A program made the position numbers and the translations under genes. Source: an uncultured Kiritimatiellota bacterium (GTDB lineage: Bacteria > Verrucomicrobiota > Kiritimatiellia > RFP12 > DVOR01). From it: a DNA stretch of 64,000 bases. Location: contig CALXMT010000006.1 of the NCBI GenBank assembly GCA_944389545.1, forward strand, positions 19,235 to 83,234, given 5' to 3'. This document shows positions 52,669 through 59,624 of the stretch, piece by piece. The first letter of the stretch is position 1. The number at the start of each line of letters is the position of its first letter. The notes beneath the pieces were generated by a model. The model was given only the letters and a program-made list of their open reading frames with translations, was not told the origin of the DNA and did not search any database.

Positions 52669-53424
52669 TCAATCGAAGTGGAAACGGAGGAGCGGGATAG
52701 GCAAGCTGTTGGGGCCGTCCCAGTTGAGCAGGCCGATTTGGACGACGGCGGCGGCCGTTTCGTCGAGCGCGGGGGCCTCGATGACGTTGAAGAGGCCCAG
52801 CTGAAGCCCGCGCGGCGCATAGATGGCGCGGTTCTTGAGGCCGATCTGGACGCCGTCGTAGGTGGTGGCGACGTTGATGGCGGCGACCTGCGCGCCGTGG
52901 ATGCCGGGTCCGCCGCTGGCGATGTTCATCAGCACCGAGGCCTGGAGGCCGGCGAGCGCGTCGTAACCCTCGGCGTAGTTACCCGCCAAGGCGACCTGCG
53001 CGCCGCAGAGGTCATAACGGCTGAGGTTCATGGCGCCGAGCTGCGCCCCCGTGAAGGTGTCGGCCTGGTTGGTGAAACCGAGCTGTGCGCCGTGGCTGCG
53101 TGTGCGGCCGGCATCGGTGTTGAGCGCGGTGAGCAACCCCACCTGCACGCCCTGGAGATCCTCCTTGAGCGAGGAGAGGAAGAGCCCGCCGAACTGCACG
53201 CCGGCGGCCGCACGTTTCTCGGCGAAGAGCGGGCAGACCGAGACGCCATATGAGGTGGCGTCCGAAAGCTCCGTGAGCGGGACGTCAAGGCCATAGACCG
53301 TGGCCTCGCCGCACTTGCGCGCGAAGGCGACGTTGACGGGGGATTGTTCGACAGGCGCCAGGCATCCGCAGAGGGAGAAGCCAAGCGCAAAAAGGGCTAA
53401 CAGCCGCATAAACGGTTTCATCAT
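52669..53424 (-). CDS. Lipoprotein built of GxQxGxxN-type repeats
   Basis: The 251-residue protein has a lipobox (LLALFALGFSLCGC; Cys near residue 17-19), so it is probably an outer-membrane lipoprotein. The body is about ten copies of a short beta-strand unit of the form G(V/A)Q(V/L)(G/A)xxN: GVQFGGLF, GVQVGLLT, GAQLGFTN, GAQLGAMN, GAQVALAG, GLQASVLMN, GAQVAAIN, GVQIGLKN, GLQLGLFN, VVQIGLLN. This would fit a beta-roll or solenoid. ATGATG begins 6 bases after TATACT, so the mRNA may be leaderless. The partner gene is the zinc-ribbon membrane protein downstream. Confidence 0.85.
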   Translation of the reverse strand: MMKPFMRLLALFALGFSLCGCLAPVEQSPVNVAFARKCGEATVYGLDVPLTELSDATSYGVSVCPLFAEKRAAAGVQFGGLFLSSLKEDLQGVQVGLLTALNTDAGRTRSHGAQLGFTNQADTFTGAQLGAMNLSRYDLCGAQVALAGNYAEGYDALAGLQASVLMNIASGGPGIHGAQVAAINVATTYDGVQIGLKNRAIYAPRGLQLGLFNVIEAPALDETAAAVVQIGLLNWDGPNSLPIPLLRFHFD

Positions 53425-53430
53425 GCTCTT

Positions 53431-53436
53431 AGTATA
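53431..53436 (-). promoter_or_regulatory. -10 box (TATACT) of the lipoprotein gene
   Basis: Ends 6 bases before ATG 53424 on the minus strand, in the same context as 51881-51886. Confidence 0.65.
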
Positions 53437-53878
53437 AGGAAAAGCGCCGCACGGCGCAAGCCTGTAGTTTTCCACGAAGACGCGAAGGAACGCAAGAGCC
53501 TGGGCACGAGGGGCGGCGTTACCGCCGCCCCGGAGAACGGAGAACGGAGAACAGAGCGCCCCTGCGGGGCGACGGGCGAAACCACCATCCATTCATTCAA
53601 TTTTTGGCACATCGCAGACGTGCCGGGGGTGCGGGGAGAACGAAGGGGCGTGGCCCTGCCACCCCTGCCGGGGCGTGGGGCAGCGCCCTGCCACCCCTCT
53701 AATCAGCGAATCAGCTAAAATTCCCTTCGTGTATCTTTGTGGTTCTTCGTGTTCTTCGTGTTTTCCTCAAAACACTCCACCTCTGTCCATTGCTCCGCCC
53801 GTCGCGCGCTTGTCGCGCGTTCCGTTCTCCGTTCTCCGTTCTCCGTTTTCCATTCTCCGTTTTCCGTTCTCCGGGGCG
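53437..53878. repeat. Intergenic repeat mosaic
   Basis: Half copy of foldback element F, GGCGGCG/CGCCGCC hairpin, GGAGAACG heptamers, GCCCC/GGGGC form of the GCGAC hairpin (about 53560), GGCACATCGCAGACGTGCC palindrome, GTGGCCCTGCCACCCCTGCC hairpins, and CGTTCTCC heptamers up to the HAD gene stop. Confidence 0.75.
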
Positions 53879-53880
53879 AC

Positions 53881-54693
53881 TCAGTCGCCCTCTATCAGTC
53901 CAATGGAGTGGAGGTGCGCGAAGACGCCGTTCTGTGTGTTGGGCGGGGCGATGGCGGCGGCGCGTTCGCGGAGCTCGGGCAGGGCGTTGGCCATGGCCAC
54001 GGAGTGAGGGACCAGTGCGAGCATTCCCGCGTCGTTGAGATAGTCGCCGAAGACAATGGCCTGGTCGGGACGCAGCCCCTGCCGGCGCAACAGGGCCGCA
54101 AGGGCGTTGGCCTTGTCGATACGGACGTGTTGCACGTCCACCCACTCCGGCCCGGAGAGGATCACGCGCCGTTCCGCCGTGGCCAGCGGGGCCAGACGCG
54201 GATAGAGCGCCTCGGCCGCGTGCGGGTGATAGATGGCGACCTTGCACACGCGCAACCCAAGCGCCTCGGACAGCGCATGCCAAGGGGCGTGCACGGCGAA
54301 GTACTGCGTGATTTCCGCCAAGGCCTCGGGATAACGGTCATGGACAAAGGCCTGCTCGGCCCCGCAGAGCACCGCGCTGGCACCGGGCGTCGCGAGCGCC
54401 TCCCGCAGGACGGGCTCAAAGAAGTCGGTCGGCGTCAAATCCTCGAAGAAGGGGCGCGTCTCCCCCGCGGCCCAGGCAAGGGCGCCGTTCTCCGCGATGA
54501 TGTCCACGTCCACGTTCAACGGCGCAAACTGCGCCTGCAGGTTCGCCAACTGGCGTCCGCTGGCGATGGCCCATCGGATGCCCCGCGCCGCGAGCGCCCG
54601 CACCGTCTCGGGGAAACGCTCCGGCAACCGCCGCTCCCCATCCAGCAGCGTCCCATCCATGTCCGTCACAATCAGCCGAATCTCTGCGTTCAT
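53881..54693 (-). CDS. HAD-superfamily phosphatase, Cof type
   Basis: The 270-residue protein has HAD motif I IVTDMDGTLLD (nucleophile Asp near residue 10), motif II IASGRQ, the Cof-type cap domain (IIAENGALAWA), the late Lys in IDKANALAALLRRQG and motif IV FGDYLNDAGML. These enzymes dephosphorylate sugar phosphates, flavins or pyridoxal phosphate; the substrate is not predictable. The ATG at 54693 has GGAG 6 bases upstream and a TACAAT box 9 bases upstream. Confidence 0.92.
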   Translation of the reverse strand: MNAEIRLIVTDMDGTLLDGERRLPERFPETVRALAARGIRWAIASGRQLANLQAQFAPLNVDVDIIAENGALAWAAGETRPFFEDLTPTDFFEPVLREALATPGASAVLCGAEQAFVHDRYPEALAEITQYFAVHAPWHALSEALGLRVCKVAIYHPHAAEALYPRLAPLATAERRVILSGPEWVDVQHVRIDKANALAALLRRQGLRPDQAIVFGDYLNDAGMLALVPHSVAMANALPELRERAAAIAPPNTQNGVFAHLHSIGLIEGD

Positions 54694-54799
54694 AGGCTCC
54701 GAATTGTACCACACCCCTCCCGCCCCTGCATTTAGCTGATTGGCTGATTAGCTGATTGGCTGATTGGAAAGCAAGGCGATAGGACCTATAGGACGACTA

Positions 54800-55136
54800 G
54801 GCAGTAGTGTCCGGGAAAGTTTTACCGCGAAGACGAGTTGGCGTGGAAACCCTGCGGGCTCCGTCGCTCCCTTTGGTCACGCCGCCCTTGGGATTCCCAC
54901 GCTATCGCGCCCCTGAAGGGGCGCTCAAAAGGGGATGAGAAAGTTTGGGAGCTTGGAAGTTTAGCTTTTACGGAGGGGCTTCGCCCCACATCCTCTACAT
55001 TCTTTACTTCAAGGCGCGAAACGGAGGGCGGCGGTCGCGGTCAGCGGCGAAGCCGCAGAGCGACCGATGGAGCCCGAAGCGGTTCGCGCCCATTGTTGCG
55101 TCTTTGCGGTCCCAATTTTTCCCGGACACTACTGCC
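54800..55136. mobile_element. Foldback/MITE-like element, intact copy C
   Basis: The 337-bp element has perfect 19-bp terminal inverted repeats: GGCAGTAGTGTCCGGGAAA at 54800-54818 and its complement at 55118-55136. Inside are the CCGCGAAGACG/CGTCTTTGCGG subterminal pair, a left hairpin (GCGTGGAAA/TTCCCACGC), a middle filled with GGAAGTTTAG-type simple repeats and the right GCGCGAA hairpin. A target-site duplication is not evident. Confidence 0.85.
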
Positions 55137-55349
55137 GAAAAACACTAGAAACGCAAGGGATGGGCACGGTAGTGAGGCCTGCAGGGGCGTTCTGTTCTCC
55201 GTTCTCTGTTCTCCGTTCTCTAGGGCGGCGCAAGCCGCCCCATCCCCATGCGCGAGTTTTTCCGACGGCGGGGTGGGGTAGTCTCTTAAGCGGCTACGAC
55301 GGCGCTAACACCCTTTTTTGAGGAAAAACCGACCCTTTTCGGAAAGTGC

Positions 55350-55378
55350 TTGCCAAAGCGTCAGATGTGGTGCTATTG
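55350..55378 (+). promoter_or_regulatory. Promoter of the LRR/DnaE-like gene set
   Basis: TTGCCA (55350-55355), 17-bp spacer, CTATTG (55373-55378), preceded by GGAAAGTGC as at the tRNA-Gly promoter. Bases 55137-55350 contain only repeat fragments. Confidence 0.6.
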
Positions 55379-55430
55379 TCCCTCCCGTAAACGGTCTGCT
55401 GTGGGCCGTATGTCTGAAAGTGAGGTAACG

Positions 55431-56177
55431 ATGAGCGAAAGGCTTGAGATCAAGGCGTGGCAGGATCCCGAGACGGGGCTGACGTGGCATTATTGGTTGG
55501 ACGAGACGAAGAGCATACTCTTCGACGACGCGCAAGCGATTTCGCCGCAGGAGGACGGCCGACCCACCGTCCCGGTAGAAACCGCCGGCGAGGTGCGGAT
55601 ACCGGAGAGAATCGAGGACCTAAACGTGGGCTTCATCGCCGAGGCAGCTTTCCGCGGGTGTGCCCGACTGACGCGGATCGTGCTTCCCTCCCGTCTGGAA
55701 GCCATCGACGATGAGGCCTTCGCCGGCTGTGTCGCACTGCAGGAAATCAACGTCCCTAAGTACCTCTTTAGCTTTGGCAAGGCTTCATTCAAAGGTTGCA
55801 CGTCCTTGCGCAAACTTCACGTTGACAGAGATGACTACTTCCTGGACATCAACGTCGGTGCCTTTGCGGGCTGTACGTCCTTGCAGGAAGTCCATTTTCC
55901 TCCAAAAGGGAGTCTCACCATTGATCGAGATGCCTTTGCGGGATGCACGGCCTTGCGAGAGGTGCATCTGCCGTTCGACTGCCCCTCTTACTGCACCTCT
56001 TATTGTGATATCCGCGAAGGCGCCTTCAAGGGGTGTACGGCCTTGCGGCGCGTGGTTATCCCCTTCGTTACGGAGGAAGACTTGGATACACTGGCAAAGG
56101 AGTGTTTTGAACCCACCACCGAACTCGTCCGCGGCGAACGCCCTGCAAACTACAAAGAGTATTTTTGGAAGAAGTGA
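55431..56177 (+). CDS. BspA-type leucine-rich repeat protein (short)
   Basis: The 248-residue protein has an N-terminal cap (IKAWQDPETGLTWHYWLDETK) then about six LRR_5-type units with F(A/R/K)GC(T/V)(S/A)L: AAFRGCARLTRIVLP, EAFAGCVALQEINVP, ASFKGCTSLRKLHV, GAFAGCTSLQEVHF, DAFAGCTALREVHL, GAFKGCTALRRVVI. The family forms surface or intracellular ligand-binding solenoids. There is no signal peptide, so it is predicted cytoplasmic. ATG 55431 is chosen because it is downstream of the promoter and GAGG is 7 bases upstream; 55410 is an alternative. It precedes a small unknown gene by 7 bases. Confidence 0.85.
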   Translation: MSERLEIKAWQDPETGLTWHYWLDETKSILFDDAQAISPQEDGRPTVPVETAGEVRIPERIEDLNVGFIAEAAFRGCARLTRIVLPSRLEAIDDEAFAGCVALQEINVPKYLFSFGKASFKGCTSLRKLHVDRDDYFLDINVGAFAGCTSLQEVHFPPKGSLTIDRDAFAGCTALREVHLPFDCPSYCTSYCDIREGAFKGCTALRRVVIPFVTEEDLDTLAKECFEPTTELVRGERPANYKEYFWKK

Positions 56178-56184
56178 GGCAACC

Positions 56185-56535
56185 ATGAAACGAGACATCG
56201 ATTGGCCCACCGTCGCGGCCGACCTCCACGAGGCGCTCTGGTCCCTGCGTGAGCTCACTGAGGCAGTTGACGAAACGATCCGCGGCGAACGCGAGAAGCC
56301 CGTCACCGAAATCGCTCTTGCATGTGACCTTGAGCACATCTTCGGTCACCTTTGCTGGGCTTGGAACGGCCGCCGTCTGCCGATCCAGTACCAAACTTCC
56401 GCCCTGATGGACGCCACCCGCCAATGGCCCCGCGAAGAGACCTTCCACCGCCTCTGGCCCAAATCCGCTTGGCGCCTCATGAAAGGCCGCCTAAAGGGCC
56501 GCCGCACCCCACCGTCTGTGAAAAAAGGAGAGTGA
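56185..56535 (+). CDS. Small protein of unknown function, partner of the DnaE-like gene
   Basis: The 116-residue protein begins MKRDIDWPTVAADLHEALWSLRELTEAVDETI and looks all-helical, with a tryptophan-rich middle (HLCWAWNGRRL) and a basic C-terminus (SAWRLMKGRLKGRRTPPSVKKG). No family is recognised. GTGAGG precedes the ATG. The stop lies one base before the DnaE-like start, and that gene's Shine-Dalgarno (AAGGAG) is inside this one, so the two are translationally coupled and probably act together. Confidence 0.75.
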   Translation: MKRDIDWPTVAADLHEALWSLRELTEAVDETIRGEREKPVTEIALACDLEHIFGHLCWAWNGRRLPIQYQTSALMDATRQWPREETFHRLWPKSAWRLMKGRLKGRRTPPSVKKGE

Positions 56536-56536
56536 C

Positions 56537-57736
56537 ATGACAACCCCCGCCTCTTCCCCTCTGCAAGAACTCGAAGCCCTCATCCGCGCCGGCGCCGCCC
56601 ACCGCTGGCCCTCCCCCCTGTCCGAAGCTGTCCGCGTCCGTCTCGACGAGGAGCTCACCTGGCTCCGCGCCAAACCCGAGGCCTGGCACCAAGCCTTCCT
56701 CCTTGCGTGCAACCGCTTCGCCTCCGCCCGCGAGCTCAAGGCCGCCATCGCCCCCTGCCGCGGCGCCGCCGCCGGCTGCGCCATCGCCTACGCACTCGGC
56801 CTCACCGACCTCGACCCCCTTGCCCACGGACTCCGCCCCGAGCCCTTCTTCTTCCGCGCCGCCCCCACCTTCCCCCTCGAGACCGACACCAAGGTCGCCA
56901 TCGATGTCCGCCAATGGGCCCGCATCCCTTACGCCACCGACCTCGACACCGCCCAACTCCTCGGCATCGACGACGAAAACACCCCCGAGCACAGCGCCGT
57001 CCAAGACGCCCTCGATGAACTCCGCCGCCGCCTCGACGCCTTCCGCTGCATCGGCCGTCCGATTGACCTCGCCGCCATCCCACTCGATGCCCCCGCCACC
57101 TTCGATGCCTTCGCCAATGGCGATACCGACGGCATCCCCGCCTTCCAAGCCCTCCCCATGCTCGGCGCCCTCCGCGACATGCGCCCCCGCACCCTCAACG
57201 ACCTCGCCCTCCTCTACGTCCTCACCCTCCCCGGCCCCTGCCTCTTCTATAAGGACTTCCTGCGCCGCCGCAACACCCTCGCCGCCCCAATCCAAGCCCC
57301 ATCGTCCCCCGCCTGGCTCGCCGCCCTCGCCGAGACCCACGGCCTCCTCCTCTGGCAGGAACAGGCCCTCATCCTCCTCCGCGACCTCGCCGGATTTTCC
57401 GCCGAAACCGCTTATGTCACCCTTCGCGCCCTCCTCAAAGGCAAGTACACCACCCTCCGCCGCGCCCGCCCCCGCTTCATCAAAGGAGCCCTCGCCAACC
57501 CCACCTTCGCCCCCGCCCTGCACGCCCTCCACGCCCTCCGTCCCGGCTTCACCGACACAGCCGACGAACCCGACAGCCTCCCTCTCGGTCCCGAAATCTA
57601 CGCCCAACGCCTCTGGGACGACCTCCTCCTCTTCGCCTCCACCCTCTACCCCAAATCCCACGCCCTCGCCCGCGCCCTCCTCGCCTATCGTCTCCTCTAC
57701 CTCCGCCTCCACAACACCTACAAATCCACTCCCTGA
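56537..57736 (+). CDS. DnaE-like protein lacking PHP, tau-binding domains and catalytic DxD segment
   Basis: The 399-residue protein aligns by eye with the palm and fingers of bacterial DNA polymerase III alpha. Matches: [21 protein letters not shown] to the segment before the palm; [22 protein letters not shown] (74-95) to [41 protein letters not shown] (175-192) to LDIAAIPLDDKKSFDML; IPAFQ...[20 protein letters not shown] (200-234) to VFQLE...[33 protein letters not shown] (267-288) to [43 protein letters not shown] (371-392) to [22 protein letters not shown]. Missing are the PHP domain, the PDFDxDF catalytic stretch and everything after the fingers. It is presumably not an active polymerase. 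Composition matches the host. Confidence 0.85.
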   Translation: [399 protein letters not shown]

Positions 57737-57747
57737 CCCCCTCTTCT

Positions 57748-57832
57748 GAGACCCTATAGTGGTCCGCCCACGACCACTATAGTGGTTGACCCTCGACCAC
57801 TATAGGGTCTCACCTCGTACCCTTAAGGGTTT
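57748..57832. repeat. TATA-palindrome array, fourth locus
   Basis: Four units: GACCC-TATA-GTGGTC, GACCAC-TATA-GTGGTT, GACCAC-TATA-GGGTC and ACCC-TTAA-GGGT, spaced by 23, 23 and 22 bp. It separates the DnaE-like gene from the DUF262 pair. Confidence 0.88.
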
Positions 57833-57873
57833 CTCCAACACCCCTTCCCGCCCCCCTCTCCTGCACCTTAATC

Positions 57874-57902
57874 TTGACCCCACTGCCCCTGTATGCTAAC
57901 AT
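57874..57902 (+). promoter_or_regulatory. Promoter of the DUF262 pair
   Basis: TTGACC (57874-57879), 17-bp spacer, TAACAT (57897-57902), about 28 bases before the ATG. Confidence 0.7.
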
Positions 57903-57930
57903 ACCCGTAACTTCTGTGAAAGGATTTGTC

Positions 57931-59607
57931 ATGTGCGACTCTTCTGATAATGAAAACCTCTCGGTTTGCAAGAAAACCATCGGTGAACTGTCTGCGGACG
58001 CCAAGTCCTTCTTTATCCCCTCCTACCAGCGCGGTTACCGCTGGGGCGAAAAGGAAGTGGAGCAACTCTTTGTCGACCTCTGGGAGGCAAAGGAAGCCAA
58101 TAAGGAATATTGCCTTCAACCGTTGGTCGTCATGAAGAAAGGCACCCAATGGCGTGTCATCGATGGCCAACAACGCCTGACCACGCTCTACATCCTCCTC
58201 AAGGTGTTAGGCCAGGAGCCCGGGTTCTCCTTGGAATATGAGACCCGACCGGGGAGTAAGGGCTTCCTCGCAAATATTGCAACGGTGAAGGAGGAAAAAA
58301 GAGAACTAGAGGCAAGGAAGAATCCTGACTATTGGCATATGTGGAAGGCTAAAGAAAAGCTGGAAGAAAAGAAAACAGACAAAAAACTTGATGCCGTGAA
58401 GCAAAAGGCCTTTGCCTCTTGGATAAAGGCAAAAACCTTCTTCCTGTGGTATGAACCGGAGGGAAAAGAACACGAAATCTTCGCGCGCCTGAACTCCGGC
58501 AAAATCCCCCTCTCCAACGCCGAACTCATCAAGGCCGAGTTGCTCTCGGATTTGCCGCCCGCCGAACAAAGCCTTCGCGCGGATGCTTGGGACCGTATGG
58601 AGCAGCGTTTGCAGGATGATGACTTCTGGTATTTTGTCAATCCGGAACCGAAAGCCTCCCGCTTCAATGCTACGCGGATTGACTTCCTCTTTGAGGTATG
58701 GATGCGCAAGAAAGATGACAAGGTGGATGTGCGGAGCTCAACCGAAATCTACACTGCCATGATGAGTGAACTTGAGGGTAAGAAAGATAGGGAGGAAGAA
58801 GAGTGTAAGGAAGAGAAGACGACTAAGAAAGAAAAAGCGAGTGCCATTTGGGAACAATGCCTGGCGTTGTTTCAAAGACTTCATGATTGGTACATGGAGC
58901 GGACGTATTATCACCTTGTCGGCTTCTTGATGAGAAATAAACGGTCTGGGGACAAGTTTAAGTTGCTGACAAAATTGCTCAGAGCTTCGGAAACGCGCGA
59001 CAAGAAGTCGTTTAAGAAATACTTAAGGAAAAAATGCACGAAGGTTTTGCTTGATGATGAGATGGAATCTAGAAAAGGTGTGAAGAAAATGTTGGAGGAA
59101 CAGATTAAATCATGGGAATGGGGAGATAAGCCAGGTGAAGTAAAACTTCACTGCATGTTGTTGCTTTTCAATCTCGCGTTGTCCGAACATCATGGGATCG
59201 AAGGCGGCCGTTTTCCTTTTCGTACTTTTGCGAATGTTGATTGGACGTTGGAGCATATTCATGCTCGGCATGAAGAAGGACGTGAAGTGGAAGATGACGT
59301 GAAAGAGGCTTCCAACACCTTTGGTAACATGGCGCTCTTGTCCAGGGGGTTCAACTCCAAACTTAATAATGGTGAGTTTACGGAAAAGCAAGACTGGATT
59401 GTGAAGTGGGCACAAAACACAAAGGATTGCGTGTTTATTCCCATTGGGACAAGGTTTGTATTCTGTCGGCTCATTGACAGACGGAAATTGCCTGCGGATA
59501 AACAGGGAAAGAGCGTGCTCGAGGATTCATCATGGAATGAAGATGATGAACAGGCATATACAAACTTTGCCATCGAAGTTGTGACGAATTATCTTACCCA
59601 GGACTGA
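57931..59607 (+). CDS. DUF262 protein with DUF1524-like HNH C-terminus (GmrSD-like), first of pair
   Basis: The 558-residue protein has the DUF262 ParB/sulfiredoxin-fold motifs IPSYQRGYRW (29-38) and VIDGQQRLTTLYILL (76-90), which bind and hydrolyse NTPs in GmrSD-type systems. A charged, lysine-rich middle is followed by a DUF1524-type HNH end: LEHIHARH (about 440-447) and NTFGNMALLSRGFNSKLNN. The usual HxxP form is altered to HIHA. GmrS/GmrD fusions cut modified phage DNA, so a type IV restriction role is likely. GC content is clearly lower than neighbours. ATG 57931 has GAAAGGA upstream. The partner gene follows by 17 bases. Confidence 0.87.
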   Translation: MCDSSDNENLSVCKKTIGELSADAKSFFIPSYQRGYRWGEKEVEQLFVDLWEAKEANKEYCLQPLVVMKKGTQWRVIDGQQRLTTLYILLKVLGQEPGFSLEYETRPGSKGFLANIATVKEEKRELEARKNPDYWHMWKAKEKLEEKKTDKKLDAVKQKAFASWIKAKTFFLWYEPEGKEHEIFARLNSGKIPLSNAELIKAELLSDLPPAEQSLRADAWDRMEQRLQDDDFWYFVNPEPKASRFNATRIDFLFEVWMRKKDDKVDVRSSTEIYTAMMSELEGKKDREEEECKEEKTTKKEKASAIWEQCLALFQRLHDWYMERTYYHLVGFLMRNKRSGDKFKLLTKLLRASETRDKKSFKKYLRKKCTKVLLDDEMESRKGVKKMLEEQIKSWEWGDKPGEVKLHCMLLLFNLALSEHHGIEGGRFPFRTFANVDWTLEHIHARHEEGREVEDDVKEASNTFGNMALLSRGFNSKLNNGEFTEKQDWIVKWAQNTKDCVFIPIGTRFVFCRLIDRRKLPADKQGKSVLEDSSWNEDDEQAYTNFAIEVVTNYLTQD

Positions 59608-59624
59608 GCAGAAGGAGGAGTGAT

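Noticed and set aside
54800..55136. Classical insertion sequence
   Set aside because: Perfect terminal inverted repeats are present but no transposase or its remnant is encoded inside, so only a non-autonomous (MITE-like) call is supported.
56537..57736. Functional DnaE or ImuC-type polymerase
   Set aside because: The PHP domain, the PDFDxDF catalytic aspartates and the C-terminal domains are missing, so polymerase activity is unlikely.
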